Positions 18,206-27,924 of a DNA stretch of 64,000 nucleotides are shown in pieces. Origin of the DNA: CBDCUC01 sp965222485 (GTDB lineage Bacteria; Pseudomonadota; Alphaproteobacteria; Rhizobiales; Hyphomicrobiaceae); assembly GCA_965222485.1 (NCBI GenBank), contig CBDCUC010000007.1:29593-93592 (forward strand), read 5' to 3'. The position numbers were made by a program, and so were the translations under genes. The notes below the pieces were generated by a model that saw nothing but the letters and a program-made list of their open reading frames with translations, searched no databases and was not told where the DNA came from. How positions within the stretch are numbered: the first letter of the stretch is position 1; every line of letters starts with the position of its first letter.

Positions 18206-19174
18206 TTATCTTCGCAGAGGGTCGTAGTTGTGGGGAACGCCGTCATCGTAAGGCGCGGGAAGCGGCTCGAACGTCATGGGATTGAAGTCGTAAAGTAGCA
18301 TCGCCTCTCCAAGGCCGCCCTTCGTAATTGAAGCCGCGTATAAGCACCCGTGCCGAGCCCAGATGAGCCGTACCTGTTTCGGCAGCCCCTCCCATCTTCC
18401 CCATACGTCGATATCGGCCCAGTCGGTCTCAGACGGCAGTGGCATGGTTCGATCGTCGGACTTATGTCGTAGCTGAAACCCCAAAGGTCGACGCGTTTTT
18501 TCCAGCCACCAGTGCTTGCTCACATGGCGCATGGCTCCCCAGCCAGGTCCAAGTTCCTCACCAGCTGTATTGAAACGCCATCCACCGCGATAATGGACGA
18601 ACGCGCGGTAATTCCAGCTGTTGCGACGTGCGATGCTTGCCTCATAAATCGCGCGCTGCTCACGTGTTAGATATGCGTCCAGGTTTTCGACCCTGCGAAT
18701 GCCCTCTGGCGGTTGGTAGGTTTTCGTCCAGCCGCCTTGCCCCCAGCAGCGCACGTCCGTCACAGCCTCAACATTAGCATCAAGCCGCAGGGGCTCACGA
18801 TGACTGCCGTGCAGCAATGCCGTTTTTGAGTCAAGGAATACCCCGCCGCCATGGTACGTGTCCCCTTTCGCCCAAATTGAAAGAGCATGGAGATAAGGAG
18901 CGTGGGAAATTGCGCTCCACGTCCCGCCAGTCTGTTGAGAGCGATAATTGGCGGCAAAGTATAGAAAGTGCGCTCCATCCGGAGAAAGGTCGCAACGGTC
19001 TTCGTAAATTCGCCCTCTCAGCCACTGCCCCACGGTGAAGGTGTCGGTGTCGCGGCGCCAGCCCACTGTGGCAACGACCTTCGAAGGGCCGCGTCTTATG
19101 ACGATGGCCTCCGGGACATCGCGCGCGAGATAGACCTGAAGACGCGCAGGTACAGGCGCGGTCTGGGCAGCCAT
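18206..19174 (-). CDS. conserved hypothetical protein of 322 residues (left copy)
   Basis: A Trp-, Tyr- and Gly-rich soluble protein with no signal peptide or membrane helix. The start, around residues 10-80 (PARLQVYLARDVPEAIVIRRGP, then a region ending CDLSPDGAHFLYFAA), looks like a beta-propeller or WD-like repeat start. Later stretches such as RCWGQGGWTKTYQPP and WGRWEGLPKQVRLIWARHGCLY repeat the WG/xLxW theme. I do not recognise the family and give no function. GGAA lies a few bases before the ATG. An identical copy is encoded at 61641-62609. Confidence 0.65.
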   Translation of the reverse strand: MAAQTAPVPARLQVYLARDVPEAIVIRRGPSKVVATVGWRRDTDTFTVGQWLRGRIYEDRCDLSPDGAHFLYFAANYRSQQTGGTWSAISHAPYLHALSIWAKGDTYHGGGVFLDSKTALLHGSHREPLRLDANVEAVTDVRCWGQGGWTKTYQPPEGIRRVENLDAYLTREQRAIYEASIARRNSWNYRAFVHYRGGWRFNTAGEELGPGWGAMRHVSKHWWLEKTRRPLGFQLRHKSDDRTMPLPSETDWADIDVWGRWEGLPKQVRLIWARHGCLYAASITKGGLGEAMLLYDFNPMTFEPLPAPYDDGVPHNYDPLRR

Positions 19175-19251
19175 GCTTCCGTTCCGTACTGGGATCGCAC
19201 CAATGGTTCACCCAATTCCGAGGCACTGTTGTGTCAAGATGATGAACGGTG

Positions 19252-19342
19252 GCTTGTGGCCCTGACCGACGTTTTATTGCGCTGCAGTGATATTTCCGGT
19301 GCTGAGGGTATAGCGTTGCCGTTTGCGCTCCGTATCGCAGAT
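19252..19342 (-). repeat. diverged dispersed repeat, copy inside the left inverted repeat
   Basis: This intergenic block, read on the minus strand as AAACGGCAACGCTATACCC followed by ACCGGAAATATCACTGCAG, is about 74% identical over 73 bases to 54643-54715 (plus strand). The same block occurs in the right copy at 61473-61563. It may be an old REP-like element. Confidence 0.35.
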
Positions 19343-19664
19343 GGTCGCTCTTAGGGGCAAAGCGGGCGTGCCGCCAGAGGTCCCGAAGCCCGCCCCTGAC
19401 CCGAAGGTGAAGATGACGAGCACGGAGCTTGCCGTTCCATATGCCGTCCGGTTATCATCTCACAGCGCCGCCTGCGGAAACGCGGTTGCTAGCATTGGGC
19501 TAACATTAATTGTGCCTGTGCCCTAGGCAGTTAGGCGCCTAAGCGAAGAATGATAGCGTGCAACGGCACCATGTTTTCGCGCCAATACGTCTGGCGTTAT
19601 TCTTTATTCGGTTGCGGACGATTACGCACTTAGGTTTCTCCGCGATCTTGTTGAGTGATAGACT

Positions 19665-22559
19665 ATGTTGAGATCATTTTCTTTGCGCAAAGCGTATGCT
19701 TACCTCATTTCAGCTCTCCGTTTTTTATTGCGTGAAGTGCTGTGTGTTTCCCTGATAATTTGTGGGGTTGCTTTCACGCTCATAGCGCTAAATTTCTTTT
19801 ATGGTCCGCAAACCACCCTTGAACGGAGAGAATTCGAGCGTCACCGGTCAAACTTCACTCTGGCAGGCCTGGACGTCGCCGGATCAACAAGCGGAAGCGT
19901 CACAGCCCACTACGCAGCACCGGGGCCCTGGCTACGTTGTGGTGGCCCGATTGGCGACACAGACTTCTACGGTCACGATGCAGCAGAACCTGAATCCGAT
20001 AGCAGACAAATTCTGAGTCCGCGTGAGCCAATTCGCACATCCATGAATTGGATTACAGACTGGCTTCTCTCGGATACGAGCGGGCCTGGTCGCACGGTTG
20101 AGCGCCAAGGCTTTGCAGCCTCTTCAAGGCACGATTTCTGTTATGAGCACGGCGAAGGAACGTACGGAAAAGAACGGTCCGTGTGCGACGAAGATTACGC
20201 CTCTGATCTCTGGAGAATCTGCACGGCTGCTTATGACGGCAAAAACTTGCCCTATAAAATCCAGAAGAAAAGCATTTGGACTTTATTTGAGTCGGATCGC
20301 GAAGGCGTTGGCACCGGTGGCTCCGGCCTATGGTGTCCATTTCAAACGTTCATTGTAAGCACCGGCGTAGCGTTTGGGGGCAAAAGTTACCACGACGATA
20401 ATTCACAATCGCCCTGTGAATACGATTCGGGATTTCATGCTCCCCGAGATCATATTTTTGTCGTGCGCACAGACTGGATACATAAAGGTCACCCGAAAAA
20501 TCGCGTAATTTCGGTCGTCGCTATTGATGATGAGAACCTTAGGTTTCAGCTTCATCCAGCTCCTGAAGTAGGCCGCTCCCACGCGGCGCCAAAGGCTTTT
20601 GTGATCTCCCTTTCAAACATCGAGGTACTACTTCCACCCAAAGGCACATTGCGGAAAAACCATGACTGCAAGGACACTTCGGCGGCGCTGTCGACACATG
20701 TTCGCCGCGTCGCGGACCTTCTGTCTTACTCGCCTGTGACAGTTGATTTGGACGGTGATGGTTCTGACGAAATTGTTCTCGTCGGGACTCCGAGTTCGGA
20801 AAATTGTAGTGTTGGGCCATTCTTTATCCCGATAAGGGTCGATCACCGCGTTCGCGACCAAGAGCACTACCCGCTCGCGCTTCGTGCTTTTCCGATGCAG
20901 GCAGGGAAACGTGATACAACCGTCGTTCACTGTTGGTGGAAACTCGCAGAGTGCAAAAAAAACGTCGAAGAAGGTGGGATTTGGGAAAAAGAAAAACTCA
21001 GAAAGGGGTTCATTCAAAAACCGGTCATTCTAGAAAAGTATCAGCTACGACTTCTCGAAGAGGCACTCCTTCACAATTTCTTAAAAGGTACGGCGTGCCT
21101 CAGACCAAAAGGCATCGTTCTTCCTGACAATGGTCCGACGTGCTCTAAAGGGGACCAACTTATTCTTGCTTCTTATCTCGCTGATTCTGCAACAGACGAG
21201 CGTGGCGAAACAGATAGCACTGAAGCCGGCCACATGCACATTCGTACGTTTTCTTTTGTGTCGGATCCGAAAGACGGTTCATTTATTGCTATCAGATCCT
21301 ACCGAGGGTTTTTCAAGTCCGAAGCGTGCTGGCATGATCCCCATAAATGCAATGACAGGCGCGCGCAATCTGCGTTGAGCATCGACAGCCACCGAGAACT
21401 TTATAAGCGATTTCAGTATCCGCCCGCTTTGGTGCGATCAAGTGATCCCGGCGACGTCGATAAACTCCACTTTTTCTGGCGTGACAAACATGATCTGCAT
21501 CTGCGCCGCATAAATATCCGAGAGTACATTCTTGGGCTTAACGGTAGGCGAGGAAGTCTTGGCTACATCGCGGGCGATTCTAGAGAGAACACCACCGCCG
21601 TTCCGACACGAACAAAATTTGCAGATTGGCCCCAAACTAACTTTCCTTGGCTGGCGGTCTCAAGTTCTGGTCGGTTCGTCGACCGGACGCGGGCGCTCCC
21701 CGGCCCTGACGTACACCTAGTCTCTCTTCACCTTGGAAATTGCGTCGACTGGCGACCTGGGCATTGCGGCCCATCATTAGAGTCGATCCATATCTCAACG
21801 CTAATTCCTCACTGGGGAATAGAAGAAAGATTGCCAGAAGTGCGCGGCGTGCAGGTTACCCCTCACGGGTTACCGTATAAGTTGGTCCTGCTCGACCAAA
21901 ACGGAAATCCGGATGGCGAGTGCGACTTAGTAGGGGGCAATAAATCCCAAGACATTGATCATAAAAACGAACTGGTAAGATGCAAATATGCGGAAAAGCA
22001 AGACGCCAGACGCGTGCGGAGAGACTGGCTTGAGGAGTATTTTCGCATGCCGGTGGTGGGGGCCAATTTTTATGATCCATACCTGTTTTCATTGATACTA
22101 ATGCGGGCACGGAATAATCTTCTTAAAACGAATTATGGAGTTCTCTCGAAAATCAACAAAGATGATCGGGCGCCAGTTGTTGGTGTTGAGTTGCTGGTTT
22201 TGAGCCGCTCAACACTAGAGCCAAGTGAAGGTGATAGAGCAGCTGGTGGGCGCTTTGCGTGGAGCCACAAAGTGGTAACTTGTGAGTTGCCGATTTCTTG
22301 GCAGGTTCCAAAGTGGAAATTTCTCAGATCTACGAGTGTAACCGTAGAAAACGCCGAAGACGGTGATCTTGGAAAGCTAATTTTTGTTAGGCGCGATGCT
22401 AAATTGGAGCCGTCGTTCTGGTTTGTGACTGCAAAGTCTGAAGGTGTAGTAGGTAGTCAAGCGGTCGATAGAAAAGGCAATTCAACGAAGCTTCCAGATT
22501 GTAGCGCGCGCGATGATGCGGGATGGAGCATAGTACGCTCACGCGGCAGCATGCATTAG
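19665..22559 (+). CDS. membrane-anchored protein with phospholipase A2-like and FG-GAP-like motifs
   Basis: A 964-residue protein with one N-terminal transmembrane helix (about residues 24-46) and a large extracytoplasmic part. At residues 155-186 the sequence RHDFCYEH ... CDEDYASDLWRIC matches the phospholipase A2 active-site pattern, HD-x-C-Y with a later C-D-x-D-x-x-x-x-C. A Cys/Gly-rich loop (RCGGPIGDTD) precedes it, where the calcium loop would lie. At 361-369, DLDGDGSDE followed by hydrophobics is a calcium-binding FG-GAP repeat motif. The remainder (about 400-964) is beta-rich with many cysteines and unassigned. A lipid-attacking envelope effector is a plausible inference, but only motif-level evidence supports it. 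The gene stands alone beside the left inverted repeat. Confidence 0.55.
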   Translation: MLRSFSLRKAYAYLISALRFLLREVLCVSLIICGVAFTLIALNFFYGPQTTLERREFERHRSNFTLAGLDVAGSTSGSVTAHYAAPGPWLRCGGPIGDTDFYGHDAAEPESDSRQILSPREPIRTSMNWITDWLLSDTSGPGRTVERQGFAASSRHDFCYEHGEGTYGKERSVCDEDYASDLWRICTAAYDGKNLPYKIQKKSIWTLFESDREGVGTGGSGLWCPFQTFIVSTGVAFGGKSYHDDNSQSPCEYDSGFHAPRDHIFVVRTDWIHKGHPKNRVISVVAIDDENLRFQLHPAPEVGRSHAAPKAFVISLSNIEVLLPPKGTLRKNHDCKDTSAALSTHVRRVADLLSYSPVTVDLDGDGSDEIVLVGTPSSENCSVGPFFIPIRVDHRVRDQEHYPLALRAFPMQAGKRDTTVVHCWWKLAECKKNVEEGGIWEKEKLRKGFIQKPVILEKYQLRLLEEALLHNFLKGTACLRPKGIVLPDNGPTCSKGDQLILASYLADSATDERGETDSTEAGHMHIRTFSFVSDPKDGSFIAIRSYRGFFKSEACWHDPHKCNDRRAQSALSIDSHRELYKRFQYPPALVRSSDPGDVDKLHFFWRDKHDLHLRRINIREYILGLNGRRGSLGYIAGDSRENTTAVPTRTKFADWPQTNFPWLAVSSSGRFVDRTRALPGPDVHLVSLHLGNCVDWRPGHCGPSLESIHISTLIPHWGIEERLPEVRGVQVTPHGLPYKLVLLDQNGNPDGECDLVGGNKSQDIDHKNELVRCKYAEKQDARRVRRDWLEEYFRMPVVGANFYDPYLFSLILMRARNNLLKTNYGVLSKINKDDRAPVVGVELLVLSRSTLEPSEGDRAAGGRFAWSHKVVTCELPISWQVPKWKFLRSTSVTVENAEDGDLGKLIFVRRDAKLEPSFWFVTAKSEGVVGSQAVDRKGNSTKLPDCSARDDAGWSIVRSRGSMH

Positions 22560-23085
22560 TTCAATGAGAACGCCTCCTAACGCAAGAAATCCAGAAGCAG
22601 CGACCTCCACGGTTCGGGTAAACCTCGGATCGTCGTCTATTCTACCAATGAGCCGCCGTCAGGCAACGGAGTGTTCTGTGATATGTCGAGGTCCGACCAT
22701 GGCCCAACGCGTATATGAGAACAAAAACGGTCACGGTAGATAAGCCGACTTTAGGGATGGACGGACAACAGCAACGGAATTTTGCAGCGCAGCGCAAACG
22801 TAAGTGCTTCGGTCGTTCAGTCTGAAGACTCTTGCAACATAGTGTTGCGCACCGGCACAGAGTCGGCTTGGGGTCAACCTGGGAACTTTGCACGGGCTGA
22901 ACCGATTTCCGGTCAACCATCGTCATCAGAAAATTTCCGAACGGATCACGAACAGTTCCGCTTTTCACTTGTGAGCAAACCTAGCCCAGCGCAGCGCGAA
23001 GGTCAGGGTCGGGCCATTAGCAGTCATACTTGCACATGGGCCATTCGTGGAATGGCAATTCTCTTGCCGCACATTCAGCCTGTCA
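22560..23085. other. non-coding region with a 117-bp dispersed repeat
   Basis: About 525 bases between the convergent PLA2-like gene and the CHAT gene. Apart from the repeat at 22760-22876 I see no gene, and no terminator hairpin with a T-run for either neighbour. Confidence 0.4.
22760..22876 (-). repeat. 117-bp dispersed repeat, copy 1 (inverted relative to copy 2)
   Basis: The reverse complement of this stretch matches 46058-46174 at 115 of 117 positions, without gaps. Both copies lie between genes, far from each other and outside the large inverted repeats. The repeat contains an internal dyad (GCAACAC-TAT-GTTGC) and keeps one frame open in both copies (TPSRLCAGAQHYVARVF...), but it has no start or ribosome site. 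A REP-like or mobile non-coding element is likelier than a gene. Confidence 0.75.
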
Positions 23086-26000
23086 TCAGCGTGTCCGACT
23101 AGCTCCACTTTCTCCCACCACCATAAACGGTGCCCAGTACGCTGGATGGGAATATTTTCCACTACTACGAATTAGTTTTAGCATTGCCTGTTGTGCAGCG
23201 GTTGCCCGTCCTGCTCTTGGTTTGGCAAGTAATTCTTTAGATGTCTGCGTAATTAATTCTACCGTTGCGTTGCTGTCGACATGCCAGTGAGACACTAATA
23301 GTGAACGCGCACCAGCATAAAAAAATGCATTAGCAATGCCGGATAGAGATTCGGTGTTTTTTCCTTCTCCGGCAGCCGTGTTACAGGCGCTAAGAATAAC
23401 GAAATCGGCATCAAGATCGAGTTGTGAAATTTCTGACAGCGTAAGCAGGCCGTCATCTTCCTCCGACGCCTTATTGGCCGGTGGAGTCAATATCAATGCG
23501 GGTTCCGATAATGTGTCAGATACTCGTTCAGTTTCTTCCGCCAGAAGACCGTGCGTTGCAAAATGAATGACTCGAGTGCGGCCCAACTTACCATTGGCTG
23601 ACATTTTCTTGACCATGCGCTCAGTAGCGCGAGAACCAAGAAAGACGGAATCCTCCTCGACTTTATACAACTGCGCAAGTGCGCAGACCTCATCGGCGGT
23701 TTCTGGAAGCGGTGCGACACGAAGCAGCTTTCTGATGTCTGAAAGTCCTCCTCTAAAATAGTTCGTAAACGGTTTTAACAGTAGAGTGTTGATGAATTGT
23801 CGCGGACTTTCGTGCAGGCGCGACTCTCTTGTCTCGAAAAAATATTTGCAATCTTGTCGGGCCCAGGCCTGTTTAGCCCATTTGTCGTTAGGTCCTCTGC
23901 CCTGCAGCAATGGATTACCAAAGCCAATGAATGGATGTGTTGCCCTGCTGGCCATACGCGCCTTGCGAAGAGTGGCCAGTGATTGTATCGACGGCAGGAT
24001 CGATATGGCGTGCCGCTTCAAAAGCCACGGCGCCTTTGAATAACGATCCTTCCCATTCAGTCGGGTATCCGGTGGCGCGTACACTAGCGCGTTGAAGGGC
24101 AGCGCAACCATTGGGCCGGTTGGGACTATGATCAGGTGCGTCTTGTCTCTGAGCAACGCTTCGAATCCGCCGAACAACTCCTTGTACAATTTGTGCGCCA
24201 ATTTGAAATCGAACGGTAACGATCCGAAATTATTGCAGTCATTTGTAGGACGATCTTTGCTGCTATGACCATCAGATTTTGAACTTGGATTTGCTGCCAC
24301 GCAGGCTCGTTGATCAAGACCTTGCCGAAACGTGTCAACCCAGTCCTGGATAACCCGCACCTGATCAGTTCTTCTGCGATCGGGAAGCAGTAAGCCCCAT
24401 CCAAAATTGTCGTGGGTAATTACGATTGTGCTTAAGCCAATCGGCGAACTAAATTGTAGAGCCAAAGCTTCATTCGCCGATAAAAGTTTCTGAATAGAGC
24501 CCAGAGTATACGTACGAGGAGTTATTAACTCGAAGTATTCAGGATAGTCTCGTTGAAGCTCGCCGCTAAGCACTTCGACACGTTGCTCGATCTCAATTTT
24601 TCGCTTTCTCAACAAGTCGACTACTGTAGAGTTTCTATTATTTTGTGTGCGCCCCAACTCCGCTACCAATGCCTTGGTCAAGCCGGGTATTGCCCCCGAC
24701 AATTCATGAACCTCACGGACGACAGTTGCGAGACGGTCAGTGCCTTTCGACGTCCTTACAGCAACTTGCGATATCGACGCGCTTGCGCGAGAGGTGTTGG
24801 CCAGCTGACTTCCCGCAAACGCAGCATCAAACAGATTTTGGTGTTTAACGAGATTGCCCCGATCAACGACATGCAAGAGTGCAACATTAGATAGATGCAT
24901 TAGACTTTCTGAGTAGTAAGCAAGCTCCGTTCGCGTCGTAGCGCGGGTATTAAGAGTCTTGACAGAAATTTCAACCGCCCGGCGTTGGTAGGTTAAGGCG
25001 CGCGTCCATTCTCTTTTGGCAGCGTACGCCCCACCTATTTGATGAGCTAACCTAGCAACGCGCGGATGGTTGGGGCCAAATGTGTTCTCCGCAATATTTA
25101 TCGCGCGCAGCAGGTGTTGTACCGCAAGACTTGATCGCCCTTCTGCCTGGTACAATCGCGCCAGGTTCTCCAACGTGATGACAATGGAAGGATTAGACGA
25201 ACCGCCTTCTTTGTCGAACGCTGCAAGTGAAGCTTTGTGTAGACTTTCAGCATCATCGCGACGTCCGAGCGCAAAATACGCGCTTGCCAATTCGTCCTGG
25301 GTGATAGTCAATTGGCTATTTGGTCCGTTAGAAGCCTTCTTAATATTTAGCGCGAGTTGCAATACGGCCACCGCTTCCGAGTATCGGCTTACGCCGTTAT
25401 ATGCAGACCCAAGATTGTGTAATGTCGAAGAAAACTGCAGGTGCCGTGGGTGAAAATGCTTTTCCTTTATAGCCAACGCACGTTGAAGAATTGGAATGGC
25501 GCGGTTGTGATGCCCGCGGCTACTCAATGCTGCCCCAAGACTATTGAGTGACATTGCAACGTCAGGATGGCTTGGTCCAAGCGCAGCCTCCTCAACAGAA
25601 ATGGTATGGAGAAACAGGTCAATTGCGTTTTCAAGATCGCCCTTTTCCATCAGGATGTTCGCAAGATTATAATAATGCCCCCTTAGTTCCACATTGTTTC
25701 TGCCAACAGACGCTTCCTTCAAAGCCAACGCATCGCGTTGCATCGTTTCAGCTTCCGCAAGTCGGCCTTCTACCGCAAGCAGTTCGGAATATTTGCGTAA
25801 TGTCGCTGCTCTCAAAGAACCAATAATTTTGACGTCCGCCGGCGTCGCGTGTTTTGCGGCAGCAGAGTATATTTCGTTAGCTCTTCTAAATAGATTTTCA
25901 GCAGCAGTATGTTGGTAGTACTTGGACCGCAATGTTCCGAGAACGTGGAGTGAACGAGCATAGGCGGGCGGGTCAGATCGAAATAGGTCCTTGCTTTGAG

Positions 26001-26181
26001 AAACAAGTTCTTCCGCGCATAAAATCGCCTTGTGTTCCTCTCCTTTTGAATCGAAATCCCAGCACACATTTTCGTCAATAATTTGGTGGTCAGGTAGAGC
26101 GGTCGTGCGACTATGCACAGCAGAAAATACGCCACACACCAATACATAGGAAAAGACAAAGAGCTTTATAGTATGACACAT
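23086..26181 (-). CDS. secreted TPR-CHAT domain peptidase
   Basis: A protein of about 1,030 residues. A signal peptide (hydrophobic residues about 7-22) is followed by roughly ten TPR units with the TPR_12 style, such as LGPSHPDVAMSLNSLGAAL and FGPNHPRVARLAHQIGGAY. A linker then leads to a C-terminal caspase-like CHAT domain. The catalytic His is in HFATHG (about residue 880) and the Cys in LSACNTA (about 935), so the dyad is intact. CHAT peptidases act in bacterial conflict and cell-death systems (family knowledge); a signal peptide is unusual for an intracellular effector and points to the periplasm. I prefer ATG 26181, because the longer start (26211) would put ten residues before the signal. 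It is the last gene of a minus-strand run with the TPR and phosphoesterase genes. Confidence 0.82.
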   Translation of the reverse strand: MCHTIKLFVFSYVLVCGVFSAVHSRTTALPDHQIIDENVCWDFDSKGEEHKAILCAEELVSQSKDLFRSDPPAYARSLHVLGTLRSKYYQHTAAENLFRRANEIYSAAAKHATPADVKIIGSLRAATLRKYSELLAVEGRLAEAETMQRDALALKEASVGRNNVELRGHYYNLANILMEKGDLENAIDLFLHTISVEEAALGPSHPDVAMSLNSLGAALSSRGHHNRAIPILQRALAIKEKHFHPRHLQFSSTLHNLGSAYNGVSRYSEAVAVLQLALNIKKASNGPNSQLTITQDELASAYFALGRRDDAESLHKASLAAFDKEGGSSNPSIVITLENLARLYQAEGRSSLAVQHLLRAINIAENTFGPNHPRVARLAHQIGGAYAAKREWTRALTYQRRAVEISVKTLNTRATTRTELAYYSESLMHLSNVALLHVVDRGNLVKHQNLFDAAFAGSQLANTSRASASISQVAVRTSKGTDRLATVVREVHELSGAIPGLTKALVAELGRTQNNRNSTVVDLLRKRKIEIEQRVEVLSGELQRDYPEYFELITPRTYTLGSIQKLLSANEALALQFSSPIGLSTIVITHDNFGWGLLLPDRRRTDQVRVIQDWVDTFRQGLDQRACVAANPSSKSDGHSSKDRPTNDCNNFGSLPFDFKLAHKLYKELFGGFEALLRDKTHLIIVPTGPMVALPFNALVYAPPDTRLNGKDRYSKAPWLLKRHAISILPSIQSLATLRKARMASRATHPFIGFGNPLLQGRGPNDKWAKQAWARQDCKYFFETRESRLHESPRQFINTLLLKPFTNYFRGGLSDIRKLLRVAPLPETADEVCALAQLYKVEEDSVFLGSRATERMVKKMSANGKLGRTRVIHFATHGLLAEETERVSDTLSEPALILTPPANKASEEDDGLLTLSEISQLDLDADFVILSACNTAAGEGKNTESLSGIANAFFYAGARSLLVSHWHVDSNATVELITQTSKELLAKPRAGRATAAQQAMLKLIRSSGKYSHPAYWAPFMVVGESGASRTR

Positions 26182-26231
26182 GATTCTCGCCCTGCGAACA
26201 TCCGCAAACAAAGTAAGTTCAGCCCAATTTT

Positions 26232-27002
26232 CTAGTTTTTTTGTTGGGTTGGTAGCGAACGAGGTCGGAGATTTATGAACTCATTACGAGCCACAAATTT
26301 CGCTAAATTGTCAGTGCCTCTTACATTCTTACACATATGGATTAACTGCTCTTCAGTAAGGCCAGAAACAGTAATCTGGTCATAATTCCCAGCGATGAGC
26401 GCAAGCGAAAGTTGGAGTTCCGCTAGAAACAACGCATATCCCTCACGCCGTGTTTTGAAGTAAACGTCAGCTAGAACAACCAAGTTGGATGCCACCCGGT
26501 CCTTAAGCCCGGCAGGGTCAGCACCCCAAGGCTTTTCGTGCCCCTCGGTAACAATACGCTGAATTTGATCTACTGCTTCCTGGAGCCTACACTGAATAAT
26601 GTATAAGCCTGACAAATTGCTACGGGTAAGCGCCTTTTCATATCCAGTTATCGAATTTGCTATCTGTAGGCTCAGCGCTCGTTGATACATGGATTCGGCT
26701 TCCGTCAATCGCTCTTGTGCTAGATACGTATCTGCAATTTTCCGAACAGTTGCAATTGTGCTGGCATGTCCTACTCCAAGAAAGGCCTCGCGAAGCTTCA
26801 ACACTTTATGATAGATCTGCTCCGCATCTTTGTAGCGCCCCATGTGCCAGGCAGCCTCAGCCTCTTGTACAAGCTTTTCAGATTCATCAGGTGTGTCGGC
26901 ACCTGCTGCAAGGTTCGAGCAAGATATACAAAAGTGCAGGGTGAGCAAAAAAGGCAGCCAAGAAACAATCTTGCGTGCGATTATCTGAGCAACTTCATTC
27001 AT
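26232..27002 (-). CDS. exported TPR protein partnered with the CHAT peptidase
   Basis: A 256-residue protein with an N-terminal hydrophobic segment (about residues 13-33) containing ISC and AAG-A sequences, compatible with export or lipidation. Three or four TPR repeats follow (HMGRYKDAEQIYHKVLKLRE; LTEAESMYQRALSLQ; LQEAVDQIQRIV), the same type as in the CHAT protein. It is probably a binding partner or adaptor. Its ATG overlaps the stop of the metallophosphoesterase gene by 4 bases (ATGA), and the CHAT gene follows within about 50 bases, so the three form an operon. Confidence 0.72.
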   Translation of the reverse strand: MNEVAQIIARKIVSWLPFLLTLHFCISCSNLAAGADTPDESEKLVQEAEAAWHMGRYKDAEQIYHKVLKLREAFLGVGHASTIATVRKIADTYLAQERLTEAESMYQRALSLQIANSITGYEKALTRSNLSGLYIIQCRLQEAVDQIQRIVTEGHEKPWGADPAGLKDRVASNLVVLADVYFKTRREGYALFLAELQLSLALIAGNYDQITVSGLTEEQLIHMCKNVRGTDNLAKFVARNEFINLRPRSLPTQQKN

Positions 27003-27832
27003 AACCTTGCGCCTATAGAAATCTCAAAAAACACCTTCGTCGAAAAGTTCTGCGCGATCGCCTCTTGATCGCCAAATCCCCGGCAGTTTGCAACGACCGT
27101 GGTGTCGCCAACACGGTAGCGAGCCTGCACGTGCGTATGTCCGTGCACCCAGTAGGGGACATTGGATAACTCAGCGATCTGTTCGTCAAGGTCGCTCGCA
27201 AATGCGCCGTCGAGGCCGTTTCCTTTGTGCAGTGCATTCAGCCCTTTAAAACTCGGTGCATGGTGTGTGATCACAACCATCTGGCCGGTAAAGCCATCGT
27301 CCCGAGATTGGCGAAGCGCCGCTAACGACCTATCAAATTCCTGCAACGCATCTTCAGGCTGAAACTTCTTCAATGCTGTCTCGCCATTCACATCGGCGCA
27401 CCGCTTCTTCACAAGCAGAAACTCGCCAACTGAGCGGCGGATGTGATCCATGCAGGCCTGGCTGCGCCCTTCAAAGTCGGACCAGAGGGTTGCTCCGAAA
27501 AACCGAACTCCATCTATATCGACAGTTTCGTTATCCAAAACCGTCACACCATGAAAACTGGCCCGCAGCAGGGGTATCGTTTCATCGAACGTCCCTTGGT
27601 AGTGTTCGTGATTGCCGGCAACAAATAGAACCCGTTGAAAGTTTTTTGTTGCCGCATCGATAAATTGCAGCACACGATCTCGCTGCCTGATGCTGTATAG
27701 ATCCTTTCTTTTGGGATCCAGAAACGTCGCGTTACACAGATCCCCAGCGAGAATCAATATTTCTCCATTTGGCAATAGCCCGTCGAAAGTCTGCGCTTCA
27801 AGATGTAGGTCACTCATGTAATGGCAGCGCAT
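26999..27832 (-). CDS. calcineurin-like metallophosphoesterase
   Basis: A 277-residue cytoplasmic phosphoesterase with the complete two-metal motif set: SDLHLE (D-x-H), LAGDLCN (G-D), AGNHEHY (G-N-H-E), THHAPS (second His) and HGHTH (G-H-x-H). Nuclease, cyclic-nucleotide phosphodiesterase and protein phosphatase activities all occur in this fold, so the substrate is open. The stop overlaps the start of the TPR gene (ATGA). The gene lies 92 bases downstream of the VIT/VWA gene with no terminator between, so it may belong to one operon from merR to CHAT. Confidence 0.85.
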   Translation of the reverse strand: MRCHYMSDLHLEAQTFDGLLPNGEILILAGDLCNATFLDPKRKDLYSIRQRDRVLQFIDAATKNFQRVLFVAGNHEHYQGTFDETIPLLRASFHGVTVLDNETVDIDGVRFFGATLWSDFEGRSQACMDHIRRSVGEFLLVKKRCADVNGETALKKFQPEDALQEFDRSLAALRQSRDDGFTGQMVVITHHAPSFKGLNALHKGNGLDGAFASDLDEQIAELSNVPYWVHGHTHVQARYRVGDTTVVANCRGFGDQEAIAQNFSTKVFFEISIGARL

Positions 27833-27924
27833 TGTTCAGACTTCTCGAATTATTTGAAGATTCCGCCGAGAACTGAAAGTGTAGCCAGTTAGTGCCTCTT
27901 GAACTTTACGTAGCGCAGTGACAC

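Larger units (their letters stand above)
17296..19402 (-). repeat. 2,107-bp inverted repeat, left copy
   Basis: This segment is the reverse complement of 61413-63519. Every position checked pairs with its partner at a constant sum of 80815, with no insertion or deletion, and all encoded proteins are identical. The match ends abruptly at both sides: GGGCC outside 17296 and CTGACCC at 19402. The unit carries three genes (322 residues, 34 residues and 72 residues) and no transposase. Its ends read GGGTCA and GGGCCA when both are viewed inward, a very weak terminal inverted repeat, and I see no target-site duplication. Confidence 0.92.

Noticed and set aside
17296..19402. The 2.1-kb repeat as a classical insertion sequence
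   Set aside because: No transposase, no convincing terminal inverted repeats and no target duplication. The genes inside are hypothetical proteins.
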